Source: Strongyloides papillosus (lineage: Eukaryota > Nematoda > Chromadorea > Rhabditida > Strongyloididae). Taken from it: a DNA stretch of 64,000 bases. The stretch covers positions 496,001 through 560,000 of the forward strand of contig SRSI01000009.1 of the NCBI GenBank assembly GCA_005656395.1, given 5' to 3'. The position numbers and the translations under genes were made by a program. Below, in pieces: positions 20,794 through 32,022 of the stretch; positions within the stretch are counted from its first letter, which is position 1; each line of letters opens with the position of its first letter. Below the pieces are notes generated by a model. The model ran no database searches and had not been told where the DNA came from. It saw only the letters and a list, made by a program, of their open reading frames with translations.

Positions 20794-21874
20794 ATGGAGA
20801 TAAATGAAGGCAATTATGGGATGCTTAATCCAAATTTGCCGGAATATAATTTACAATTTGCACCAGGTAAAAAAACAAACTTTTTTTCTTAAATTTAATA
20901 AATTCCATTTAGATATGTATGGATGTATTGAACGCCCATTAAACATACTATCAAGTGACGACTATACTGTCACGATTAATTTAGATGTTATTGAAAATGA
21001 ATTTCCGAATTCATTAAAGTGGATGAAGATAGTTGAAGAAGAGTTCTACTCTCAAACAAATATAGAAACTCATCTAATTTACAATCAAGATGAGATAATA
21101 TTAAAAGTTACGCCTGGAGTAAAATATTGGTTCCGTATTTATGCACCTGTTCATCAAGATATAATTACCCACGTGTTTCAATCTTACCATGAATGTACTT
21201 TAACAAAAGCAACAATAAAAAAACTATTTACCAAATCTTGTGAATTATTTGCTGAATTAAAAACAACGGATTCACAAATTAGTCATCTATATAGATGTAA
21301 ACCCCAATCATATTTTGATAAAATTAAACAGTACAACAACGGAGTTATGTATCCATATCCAAAAGACAACACAGGTCATCCAGGTAACCCTCTAACTGGT
21401 AAAGTCCGTGGATTATTTTTTTCTGGACAACTCTTTAATGGCAACGAATTTCCTAGAAGGAATCCATATGGTGATAAGAGATTCGTTATTGAAGCTCACA
21501 AACTCCTGAATCCAAATATTCACAATTATTATTTTAGTGATATGTACTGTACAAAAAACTCAAAAATACATATCGTGACAATTGTTGTATGTAAAAAGGA
21601 TACTCCTGAAGATGCATTTTGTAAAAAATGTCTTGTATATCTTCCTTATAAAGATAATGAATTCATGTACTGCATTCCTGAAGATAATACTTACACATAT
21701 TATTGGAACTGGAGTATAAAAAATGAACTTGTTATAAATTTCGAAGTTTTTTACTGTGGAAAAGTAAGAATTTCTGATGGTAGTATAGAAAATGTTTCCT
21801 GTGTTACTGGTCGTGGAAGAACAACTCCTGGAGGCATAGGTTATAACGGAGATTGCAAATATTGTAATATTTAA
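20794..21874 (+). CDS. PHYHIP-like protein (phytanoyl-CoA hydroxylase-interacting family)
   Basis: Two exons, 20794-20866 and 20913-21874, joined across a 46-nt intron (donor GTAAAA, acceptor CATTTAG). They give 344 aa beginning MEINEGNYGMLNPNLPEYN. The alternative in-frame ATG at 20804 reads through the intron and gives an unrelated N-terminus. The C-terminal half matches the vertebrate PHYHIP/PHYHIPL domain: YPYPKDNTG, GKVRGLFFSG, NPYGDKRFVIEAHKLLNP, YYFSDMYC, and a terminal CKYCNI corresponding to the family's CKTCNI. The N-terminal part is probably the family's fibronectin-III-like region. Vertebrate members bind phytanoyl-CoA hydroxylase and are neuronal; the worm function is unknown. 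Confidence 0.82.
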
Positions 21875-22293
21875 TTTTTTTTACTATTTAATGTTTTCTT
21901 ATATATATTGTATTATAATTGTTCTATAACTAAGTATTAATAAGTTTGTATATTATTTGTAAATGTTTTATTTTTAATAACAATCTTTGTGCAATAAACA
22001 TATAGTTTGCAATGAAATGATTCAGCTTAATAATATTTAAAGTCTAATAACAATTATACAGGATCATTTAGCGATCTTTTTTTCATCTAACTAGTACAAA
22101 TTTGTAGAATTCTATATTATTTATTAATTTTCTTTAAGATTTTATAGTAAAGAATTCAATAGATATTTTCTATTATTTAATTAAAATACTTAAATTTATT
22201 CACTAATTAATTAAAAATATTAATTTGCTATTTCAAAGAAATAATTCCAACTTTTAAAGTCAAATTTCACATAAACAATATATTGGAATTGCA
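21875..22293. other. Intergenic, nothing recognised
   Basis: About 420 bp of AT-rich 3' UTR and promoter-like DNA between two plus-strand genes. No gene or repeat was supported. Confidence 0.5.
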
Positions 22294-23952
22294 ATGGACA
22301 ACTGTCGACAATTTCTAACTATACTTAGTCAAAAGCACATATTGGAAAAAATTTCATGTGATTCTTCGTGGAATGTTCTATGTAATCTAGGTAAAGCATG
22401 GATACCTTTTTCAGAAACTATCACCTGTATTAGTAAAAAGATAACTATTACTTTCTTGGATGAATGTATTGCTAAGTGCGTAGTGAATTTAGGAACAAAT
22501 TTTGAAGAAATTAAAGTCGAATTAGATAGTCAATATTCTCCAAATCCTTTAAACCTTATAAATATTAATAGAATGACAATAGATATACAAATGGCGAATG
22601 TACCTTTGACATTAAACACTATTAAGAATTTTGGGGAACAAACAAGTGGAATTTTAAAAACAACTCCATATATTAAAAAATTAACACTTTTTTTCTCAAT
22701 ACATAGCTCCATAATATTTGCAGAACATTTGATACAAGAAATTAAAAATGACAAGTTAACTGAGATAGCATTAATTATTGGAAATGATTTCTCTGATCGA
22801 AGTTGGGTCTCTAAATTTCAAATTACTAACAATAGCATTTTTAGTGGCTTCAAGAATCTTAACAAAGTAAAATTGTATATAGATCACTTATATTTAAGTG
22901 CCAACGATAAAAAGTTAATTGACATTATTGGTAATATCAAGGGAATAACCATTGAAATTTCCTTAGGCAGATTGCCAAATGATACTTTGTTTCCTCCACC
23001 TTCATCAACGATACCAACCTGTATATTGACATATATTTTGTCAAGGCAAACTTTTTTATCAATTAATATACCTTTTTTTAAAAGTAGTATAAATGTGAAC
23101 AAATGGTGTAAAAAATTGGAAACGTTAAACTTTAATTTTATTCGTAGTTTACGTTTCCATATATCATCAATAACTGACTTAAGAGAATTTTCTGAATATT
23201 TATGCTTTATGAATAATCTTGAATGGTTAGGAATAATTTTTAATATTAACTACAATTCCTTAAAATTAAAAAATAATATGAACGCCAACATGGAGAAATA
23301 TTTATACAAATCTTCTAAGCATCTTCAAAAATTAAAAACTATCCAAATATCTTGGTATTTTAATTCTTCAAATATAAATATGAAAAGGTTTATGGAAAAC
23401 CAATTTATGGAGCACGAAAATACTAATGAAAAAATGAATCAAGTTTTTGAAAATTGTATAAAACTTTGGCAAGAAGAGACATTTTTATTTCTTGGTAACA
23501 TACCAAGAAGCATACAAAATTTATACTTTCATGCAATTCCTGAATTTACCAACACAACATCGTCTCACTTAGATAATTTGTTTCCAAATTTAAACGTTTT
23601 ATTTTTGAGTTCAATTCCTAAAACTGAAAAAGAATGTCTAAACAACTTTAGTAGCCTGAAAATTTATGTATCTCGCTTTATGGATGCTCTTGAATTACCG
23701 AATAATATTGAATCATGTATGATTTATGATACTCCTTACCTTCTTAAAAATGATATAAGAATGAGAAAATATATCAACTGTACTGACTATTATAGGAGTT
23801 CGAAACACTTTAATAATGAATACACTTTAGACGGTCAAATTAGCGGTATAATATTTTTCAATTATTTTCATGAATTATATGATATGCAAGATCATTTTGA
23901 TGATATATGTCAAATGCATAAATGGTACGATAAATATGAAAAAGGGTATTAG
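22294..23952 (+). CDS. Divergent F-box/LRR-like protein (paralogue 2)
   Basis: Intronless frame encoding 552 aa. The N-terminus FLTILSQKHILEKISCDSSW has the hydrophobic pattern of a degenerate F-box. The remainder contains irregular leucine-rich segments, such as MNNLEWLGIIFNINYNS and LDNLFPNLNVLFLSSIPK. Near the C-terminus SGIIFFNYFHEL aligns with SGCIFFNDIRHW of the minus-strand gene at 44126-45848, which indicates one gene family. No catalytic motif, membrane segment or signal peptide was seen. A role as an SCF substrate receptor is inferred only from the resemblance. Confidence 0.72.
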   Translation: MDNCRQFLTILSQKHILEKISCDSSWNVLCNLGKAWIPFSETITCISKKITITFLDECIAKCVVNLGTNFEEIKVELDSQYSPNPLNLININRMTIDIQMANVPLTLNTIKNFGEQTSGILKTTPYIKKLTLFFSIHSSIIFAEHLIQEIKNDKLTEIALIIGNDFSDRSWVSKFQITNNSIFSGFKNLNKVKLYIDHLYLSANDKKLIDIIGNIKGITIEISLGRLPNDTLFPPPSSTIPTCILTYILSRQTFLSINIPFFKSSINVNKWCKKLETLNFNFIRSLRFHISSITDLREFSEYLCFMNNLEWLGIIFNINYNSLKLKNNMNANMEKYLYKSSKHLQKLKTIQISWYFNSSNINMKRFMENQFMEHENTNEKMNQVFENCIKLWQEETFLFLGNIPRSIQNLYFHAIPEFTNTTSSHLDNLFPNLNVLFLSSIPKTEKECLNNFSSLKIYVSRFMDALELPNNIESCMIYDTPYLLKNDIRMRKYINCTDYYRSSKHFNNEYTLDGQISGIIFFNYFHELYDMQDHFDDICQMHKWYDKYEKGY

Positions 23953-24702
23953 AGAAATCACCTTAATAGTGGTAGAAATCTTTTGTAAATTTGATTCTTT
24001 ATGTAATTTTTCTACAATTTTTGTTTTTCTTTATTGTTTAAAAACTTGTTGCATGATTTAATTGTTAATTTAATTTTTTGTTTTTGTTAAATTCTGCTTG
24101 TAAATAAATATCATTATCCTAATTTTAATTATACTGAATGATATTGACATTTAAAATATTTCAATTCTTATATGAAATCTACATTTTAGTATAGAACAAC
24201 AACCGTTAAAATAATTATTTTTGAACATCTTACAAGAACAACATGATAACACTCAAAATCAAAAATCAAATTGTATGTGACAATGTCTTATATTCCTAAA
24301 AATTTAAGACATTGTCATTTATAGTTGACAATCTGATTTTGAAAGAAAGCAACGTTTCACCAAAATTGTCTCGTAACGGCGCATTTACCCGCAAAAATTA
24401 TTCTCTCTGAGTTTGTAACAAGTAATAAAGTCATCATCCTCCATATTAATGTAATTTTACTGAATCCCTTGTTGTACCAGCTAGGTATTACACTAAGTTC
24501 TTTATGATGAGCTACATATGTGTTCCCGAAATATATATTTTCTATATTTATTAGGAGTTAGTAAATATATCTTAGTTCTAAATATTCTTATGTCGTTAGC
24601 TGTCTTTTTACTTCAATAACAAATTTGTAAATTATATGTATGTAATTTTTGCAGATACCTGAAATTTGATTTAGATAAAATTCTAATTTCTATGTATAAA
24701 TA
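23953..24702. other. Intergenic region holding a long hairpin
   Basis: AT-rich 750 bp between plus-strand genes. The only structure recognised is the foldback at 24262-24340. A less AT-rich patch follows it, around 24345-24430, with no coding potential that I could support. Confidence 0.5.
24262..24340. repeat. 79-nt imperfect inverted repeat (pre-miRNA-like hairpin)
   Basis: The inner arms TGACAATGTCTTA (24278-24290) and TAAGACATTGTCA (24305-24317) pair perfectly over 13 bp around a 14-nt loop. The outer arms AAAATCAAATTGT (24262-24274) and ACAATCTGATTTT (24328-24340) pair at 12 of 13 positions. They are separated from the inner stem by an asymmetric internal loop of 3 and 10 nt. Size and shape suit a microRNA precursor on either strand, but the asymmetric loop is large and a small foldback transposon remnant is equally possible. 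Confidence 0.55.
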
Positions 24703-25262
24703 ATGAGTCGCCAAGGAAAATTGAGTCATTTGACTAGATTGGAAAAAAAAATCCAAACAGTTAGGTCTATGACAGAACGCGAAAACCGTGCAATAGAAGA
24801 AGCCTCCCGTTTAGGAGATGAACTCGATAAAGAAGCAAAATCAACGCGTGAATATGCTGATAGAATTTGCATTTTTGCTTCAAAGTACTTTGGTTTCATC
24901 AATATCTTCTTTAACATATATTTTTTAGGGTAATAGATGAAGTCAGTAAAAATGATGTGCCACCTGAAAAGCTAGAAAAAGATTTGGCGGAACTAAGATC
25001 GACTTACAGTAATTTGAATACTCATAACCAACAACTTAAAGTCCAGGTGGAGGAAGGCATCCAAAAAGAAGAAAATCTTAATAGACTCATTAAGGAGAGA
25101 GTTGAGGTTAAAGATTTCTTGAAAAGTGAAGTCGAAGAAAAAACTTCTCTTTATAATGTCGTTTATGAGAAATTAAATAAGCTTCAGAGTTATGACTCCC
25201 AAATGCATGGATTATACAACAAATTCATTGCTACAGCTCAGCATTTTAAAGAACTTAATTGA
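24703..25262 (+). CDS. Small coiled-coil protein, unrecognised
   Basis: Two exons, 24703-24884 and 24929-25262, with a 44-nt intron (donor GTACTT, acceptor TTTTTTAG). Splicing restores a continuous frame of 171 aa. The codon split at the junction reads Lys, and the protein continues VIDEVSKNDVPPEKLEKDLAE. It is almost wholly helical and charged with heptad-like spacing (KLSHLTRLEKKIQTVRSMTE; LNRLIKERVEVKDFLKSEVE). It has no signal peptide or membrane segment. I do not recognise the family; size and composition suit a subunit of a cytoskeletal, kinetochore or trafficking complex, but that is speculative. Confidence 0.72.
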
Positions 25263-26037
25263 TCTACCTCGGAGTTAACCCTTCTACAACGAGGCTTTTA
25301 ATTCGTTTTAGCCCCGTCTACTAAAATAGTAAATTTTTATGAATGTAAACTTCCACGTAACAATTGAATAATATTTTTGTAAAATAAGTCAATCTAATCG
25401 TTGGAGGGGTTTTCTCTTTTTTTATATTTATTTTTATTTGTATTTCTAGTGCTGTTGTATATTTTTAATTCCTTTTTTTATACTAAATTTTGTAAATTTG
25501 ACTTTTTTCGTGATGGTAAAATAAAGTAGTTCCTCATTGAAGTATTTCATTATACAGGCAACAAATCACTCAAAACTCAATCATCACTTCAGGGTGATGA
25601 ATTAGTATACGCACAAAAAAGTGCGAAATCATCACCTTGAGGGGATGTTTTCCTTCTGGGTAGTTGAAAGTGCTATTGCAACTTTACTAAGAAACATATC
25701 ATCTTGTTAAGAAATTGATACTGATAATTTAAATATTTATTTCTCTTCCAAATTGTTTAGGATCATCTCCATATGTTAAAATTATCAATTTGTTAAGAAA
25801 TATTTAAGAATTTCTCCGGTGATGTTAAATGTTATTTTGTAATATTTTTTCAACATTTCGAAATATTATTTACACTCTTATCATAAAATTTTTTAAAGAG
25901 AATACATTTTTTTTGTCCTGCATAGAAAAAGAAAATATATTTTGGTATTATTAATATTAGAAGTTTATGATCCTACAAAGAATTTCGTCTTCTAAAATGA
26001 TTTTTCGAAGTTATCATTAATTCCAACTGATCTTAGA
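25263..26037. other. Intergenic region with alternative hairpins
   Basis: Mostly AT-rich spacer. It contains the foldback set at 25581-25635. No gene was supported. Confidence 0.45.
25581..25635. repeat. Triple complementary repeat able to form two exclusive hairpins
   Basis: TCATCAC at 25581-25587 is perfectly complementary to GTGATGA at 25594-25600. That central arm can instead pair with TCATCAC at 25629-25635, where the extended arms CAGGGTGATGA and TCATCACCTTG form 11 bp with one G-U. Inside the second hairpin CGCAC and GTGCG flank an A6 loop. The central arm therefore has two mutually exclusive partners. It may be a regulatory RNA switch or a transposon-end remnant. Confidence 0.4.
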
Positions 26038-27742
26038 ATGTCTTTAGGAATAAATATTTTTAAGGTGAGTTTATCATGTGCCAATCCGCTTGAGAATATT
26101 CACAAGTAGTTTTAATATTTGATATTGGAAGCCTTTTTGCAAAATTCCTACGATAATATTGCCCTAATTAACTAGTATTTATTATTTTGTAGTGACAGCC
26201 TCTAGTTATTACACATTTTATGGATAGTTGAAAAGTTTAGACATTTTGGGTTGAATATTATTGTAGAAACAGGTGTCTTAAAGATCAACTTTTTACTCGA
26301 TTTTTAGTGTTTTTCTACAATATTATTTTAATTAGTTCTGAAATATTAACATAAAATTACTGCATAAACTTGGTAAATTATATTTACTATGAATATTGTT
26401 CTTAATAAGTTAACTTGCGTTAAGGTTGAAGGTGCATATTTCGAAAATCCATCTTTGAAATAGAAGTAAAAATTTTCAATTAATTATTAAACATTTGGAG
26501 AATTTATTACTTTTTCATAAAATGACTAAATAACTAATAAATTTGTTTTAGAGAAATGTTGAAAATTGGGTTACTCTATTACGACGACTAAATCACAATG
26601 ACATTCAAATTCCTATCAACAGAGCTTATGGCTTGTTACGTTTTAGCTTAAAAATGCGTTATGAAGATAAAAAAGTTGATAGTTATTTTCTCAATGACAT
26701 AGCTTATAGAGTTATTTGTCAACATCCATCGTTAAAAATTTTTTTTGAGAAACGTTTAAGGGAAGAAATGGACCTTGAAGAAGCTGAAAGATGGGAATCA
26801 ATGCATATTGGATCTGACAAATACCCTAGATTTTTTCCTTTTGAGGACAATCCAAATGATGACTTATATGTTGAAAAATCAGACTATTTATCATTACCAA
26901 GAAGTACTTCTGTAAAAGTATGTTTAAAAGATGACGAAATTAGAGAAGCTGCCGCAACAATCAAATGTGCTAATGAGTCAGGTTTTAACGTTGTAGGATT
27001 TGACTGTGAATGGCCACCATATTCCGATTCAAATTACATATCCCTTATACAAATAGCATTGGATAATCAATGCTTCCTCATTGATGCTAGTTATGGAAAT
27101 AAAAAATTAATTGGTGAACTTCTTAATGAATTGTTTTCTGCAAACAATTTAATTAAACTGGGTAAAAGCCCTATTGATGATGTTTGTAAACTTTTGAGAG
27201 CTTATCCAGACGTTAAAGCACTACAGAAGCCAACACATGTTTTGTGTTTAACAAAATTAATTAATGCTTTTAACACTGCCAGTGGTTGTAATCGTTCGGG
27301 TAATATTGATTCTGTTTTACCACATTGGAAAATGTTTTTTAATGAATTTGAACATGAGAACGTTTGGAATAATTCTACGCAAGATGACTTAAATACCTCC
27401 TCTGACTGTGGTGAAATAGTGAAGGACAATGAATTATCAAAGAAAAAAAGTAGAGAAGAACAAAAACTTATTAGTGACTTTAGTTATGCTATGAGAAGGG
27501 TAGGATTATCAAGACTAAGTAAATTCGTTTTAGGTAAAGAACTTGATAAAAGTGAACAAATTTCAGTTTGGGATAGAAGGCCTTTACGTACCTCTCAAAT
27601 ACGATATGCTGCACTTGATGCAGAAGTTAGTAGGATGATATATTTTAAATTAGAAGAATGGTGTAAACAATTAAATCTTGATATTAAAAAAATTACTATT
27701 AAATCTAGTAGTGTGAAAGATAAGGAAAAATCCAAGAATTAA
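26038..27742 (+). CDS. Mut-7/Nibbler-like 3'-5' exonuclease (DEDDy), short form
   Basis: The main exon is 26552-27742, after a TTTTAG acceptor. Its reading frame is open from the acceptor (RNVENWVTLLRRLN), so an upstream exon is expected. The best candidate is 26038-26064 (MSLGINIFK), which follows a CTTAG acceptor and ends in the strong donor AAG|GTGAGT; this gives about 405 aa. Failing that, the first in-frame ATG is at 26654. The exonuclease domain shows Exo I VGFDCEWPP (Asp and Glu), an Exo II region LIKLGKSPIDDVCKL and Exo III RYAALDAEVSRMIY with the Tyr-x3-Asp of the DEDDy class. The preceding helical part (MRYEDKKVDSYFLND, EEAERW) resembles the N-terminal region of Mut-7/Nibbler, which trims small-RNA 3' ends. 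The C-terminal Mut7-C domain of the full-length family is absent. Confidence 0.75.
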
Positions 27743-28202
27743 AAAGCATTTTGTTTCGTTTTTATACTCTATAGTAGAAGATTAAAATATTTTATAAAAT
27801 AAGACTTATTATATTCAATTTATTTATAGTCCATTTTGAAATGTAGAAAAATAATTACTGATTGTTTATCTTATTCTTTCTTTACAACTTATTAAAAAAT
27901 AAATCAAAGTATGTACATATTTATAAATAGAGGAAATTAGATATTTTATTAATTTTTTAAATTCTCTACTTGATTATTATATCATTTGATAACAATATCG
28001 CACTTAATTTTTTAACCATTGTATTTAAAATAAAATTACGATTACAGAACTTAAAATGAATGATGTTAAAAACGATTAATTATATAAACAATTTTTACTA
28101 AAATTTTTTATGAATATTCTTTTCAAAATTTTTGTTTTATTATCAGCATATAAGTAGAATAAATTATAAATCTTCATTGACATTTTAATATAAATCTAGA
28201 AC
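27743..28202. other. Convergent intergenic spacer
   Basis: About 460 bp of AT-rich sequence between two converging genes. Nothing was recognised beyond 3' UTR-like sequence. Confidence 0.5.
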
Positions 28203-29306
28203 TTATATCATTTTAGATGTTTCATCGTTAGATGAACTTATTTGGAAACTAAAATCATCACAAGCATTTTCTTCTTTTATCGTTTTCCATTCCACTTGAT
28301 TACCTCTCTGAGTATATAATGTTGTTTTTGCTTTACTATTCTTATCGCAACAACATTTTTTGGAATTTATTTGAGGATCATTATTTAGTAAATTAAAAGT
28401 TGTATCAGATATACTTTGATCACTAAAATCATATAGCAAATTATCTGGTGGTATATCATTGATAACATATTGGTGGTTTGGAACATTATTTTGCAATTGA
28501 GGACTATCGTTAATAGGGTTACTTGGTGGAGATGGTTTTTCCACGTTTATTTCATTTGGAACTGCAGTATGTAACAACATTTTATCAACTTCAATAACTT
28601 TTTCTTGTTTAAGATCCTTTGACTCATGAACTACTTTCTTTTTCTTTTTTTCTTCCTCTTTTGGTTTTGGTTCTTTTGGTTTCCGTCTATTTGCTGCACC
28701 TTCTTCTCTAGCATTTTTGGCAACCTTCTTTTTTTTCTTCGACGCCTTCTTCTAAAAATTATCAATTATTAACAATATATACATATATATTTAATTATTG
28801 AGATTTACCTTTTTTGATTTTGCCTTTTTTTTATAACACATGTAAATTATTAAGAGTACAGCTACGAAAATAATTGATGCTATTACACCGCATATAGCAT
28901 ATAACACTATATTATTTGGAGAATTATTTTTTTCTAATTTATTATCATGACTTTGATCGCTAAATGTTTCTAATGGTTGTTGACCGTTGTTGCTAGATGT
29001 TTGTGGTTGTTGTTGATTATGGTTTTGATGATCAGACGGATTAGTTAAACTTCTTTTTATCTTTTCTCCAGTTTTGTTTCCACTTTCCGATTCTTTAGAT
29101 TTCTTATTTTTACCTACAGCTGTCCTTTTATTCAAATTTTCTTCATTAATAATTATGTCTTTGTCAGCTATTCCATCATCAAAGTTGTCGTCATACTCTT
29201 CATCCTTATTTACTTCCATTTTACTTTTAATAGAATTTTTCTCATAATTTCTCCCTATTTGTTGATTTTTAAAATTTCTTTTATTTCCAGCATTTAAAGA
29301 AGGCAT
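28203..29306 (-). CDS. Lysine-rich single-pass membrane protein, unrecognised
   Basis: Two exons, 29306-28809 and 28751-28203, with a 57-nt intron (28752-28808), giving 348 aa. There is no signal peptide. A polar, charged N-terminal half (about 130 residues, Q/N/S-rich) leads to one strong membrane segment, NIVLYAICGVIASIIFVAVL, then LIIYMCY and a dense basic run (KKKAKSKK, then KKASKKKKK and KPKEPKPKEEEKKKKK). The C-terminal tail is polar and contains a CCCDK cluster. The basic stretch directly after the helix predicts a cytoplasmic C-terminus. No family was recognised. Confidence 0.72.
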
Positions 29307-32022
29307 TAAAATTGAACGAATTTAAAAATTTTTTTAGATCATGACAGTTGTCTTTACATATAAAAAATTTTATTCAAAATTCATGTAATAGTAATATTTT
29401 TATAATTGAAAATATAAGATTTTAGTTGTTAAAGAAATTGATTAGCAAATAATAATGAATTATACGAAAAATAATGTTCAATAACTTCGATAAAGTATAT
29501 GGAGTTTTAAATCATTTTTTAAAGGGCACTTTTGTTTCATTTATTAAGAAAATAATTTTACCAATAAATAATTTTTTTCATTTACATAAAATATAATATT
29601 AAGACTAACTTAAGTATTGTACTGTACTTATCAGTCATTTTTTAAAAATATTTACGCATTTTTATTAAAATTTAATTTTAATTGTTAGCAGCCTTAGAAA
29701 TTCTATAAATTTACAGGAAAGAAAGGTTAATAAAATTAGCTCACTCAAAACAAGCGTCATTATTATGTTTATATTATATATTCTGCCTTCAAATGATTAA
29801 ATATTATCAATATTTTATAATTAAATACAGCTTAAATAAGAAAAGTAATATTTTTTAAGTATACCTTTAGTCGTAAATATTTTTTTTAAAAGTATAATAC
29901 TAAATTTTAAATGCCTTTATTTAATTGGTATTAATTAATAAGTTTTTTGGAAGTAAACATTGAAAACGCTCTTTAATGCATTCTGTACCGTAGTTTATTA
30001 ACAATTGCTATGTTATTTAAGCATTTCATATATAATTTATTTCAAAAACGACTATAAAAAATAAAAACTAATTTTTCAAAGTTTTTGAATACTCAGTGCT
30101 AATTACAACTTATGTATAAAAAAATGAATTGTTTAATAATGATCTAAATTTTTCTTTTTTGTAGTTTGCATGATTTATTTAAAAATTGTTTTTATAAATA
30201 AATAATAATAAAAGGAAAATTAACACCTATTTTTTCCTTATTTTTTAAGATATTTGTTGACTTTTTGAAAATGTGACTCATTGTGCAAAAAATAAAATGT
30301 TTAAGTAGGCATATATATTATTTGACCTAAAAACTATATTAACAACAGTAATTATATTTATTATTTATTCAACACTCTGTTCTTGATACATCTTTTGTAT
30401 TTTCAGCTATTGCTTATTATTTTCAGCTAACGTAAAATAAAAATAACTAAATAAAAATTTTAATTTAATTTAAAACAAAGGTTAACTTTTAAAGCTTCTT
30501 ATCTCATAATTGATAATGCTCATAAGATGGTAAAAAATGCCTTCAAACTAATAATATATATAAAGAATTGAATTTTTAGAACTATATTTATCTTTTAAAG
30601 AGTTTAGTCAAGTAAACTTCGAACTATCAAATGATATTTACTCAATTGTTTTAATTTTTACTAGAATTAGAGAATTTACTTTTTCGATACAAATATACGA
30701 AAATATATCTTTTATTTATTACGTACTTACAATTTAGGTTATTAATATTATATTGCTTTTATGTTCTTTTTTTAATTTCTAGATATTTATCATTAATTGA
30801 TTTCAATTACTCTTAAAAGTGCATAATTATGATTAATTAAATAAATAGTTATAAATAGCATTAATGATTTAAACACAAAAAAAAAGTTAATTTTTTTTAC
30901 ATATACAAGTAAGATGTAAAATTGATGAAACTAATGTAAGTATAAGGAAATAATTTATGAAATTAATTAATGTGGATCATAAATTAAGTTTATATTATGA
31001 GTAATTAAAGAATTGTGTGTGATTAATTAAAGTATATTTCAGGAAGCTATTATTCAAACGAATGAGTAAGAAATTATATTTTTACAGTAATGGGTCAATA
31101 ACCATATAAAAACATATCAAAGAATATTATTTAATAGTATTCGTTTATAGATATTTTATTATTTGACCAAATTATTTTAACTAAATAATTTAGTCCTTTT
31201 TGTACCAGATATAATCATAGTTTTAAACTAACATAAATTGAATTTTATAAAAAAAACTATATATATGTATAAAAACATTTAATAAATTAATTTACCTCAA
31301 AAAATATAATATTTAAACAAAATAAATTAAATTTATTTTATTATAAGACATATAATAATTCATAAAAAATCAGTTGTAAAAACAATATTACCCGTTAATA
31401 ATATTATACAAAATATTATTTTATTATCGTAAAACACTTTTATATACCCACTCGTATAACTTTTTTTATTATAACTTTCTTTTTATTTGCGTAAGATATT
31501 TCATAATTATACAAAATTAACATTAATTAAAAAGGGATATATAAAGCGAATTTCGTCACTTTCTAACTATTATTAAAAAGTTAAGTGTTTTAATAGAAAT
31601 AATTTTAATTATTCTAGCCAATTTTACATTATACAAAGAATAAACCTAATTAAAATATTTTTCTGAAGAACTAATATAATCAAAGAATAATCCTTTTTTA
31701 AATGTCATATATTACCTCATATCTTCTTCGTTTCTTATAATGAAGTTTTAGAGAACAAATCTCTAACTAATTTCACCATTTAAATTTATGATTTACAAAA
31801 TCTTATTTTAATGGAATAATTCCTAACACTTTTATTACAACTTTTATTTATTACCGTTACAAAAAATGTATAATTTTTAATAAAACAATTAAATGAATAA
31901 TATAATTACATACTTTATAATAAATTTTTATAACATTAAATATTTGATTCGCTTAAAATTTCCTCGTATACAACTTAAAAATTTATATTTTAGTTTTTAT
32001 AGTACCAATCATTCTGCAAATT
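29307..32022. other. 2.7 kb intergenic region
   Basis: Very AT-rich DNA between divergent genes with no supported gene. A TATA-like word (TATATAAAG) lies near 31538 but is almost 500 bp from the next ATG, so its relevance is doubtful. Confidence 0.5.

Noticed and set aside
26389..26424. Alternative first exon for the Mut-7-like gene (MNIVLNKLTCVK)
   Set aside because: In frame, but the donor AAG|GTTGAA is poor compared with AAG|GTGAGT at 26064.
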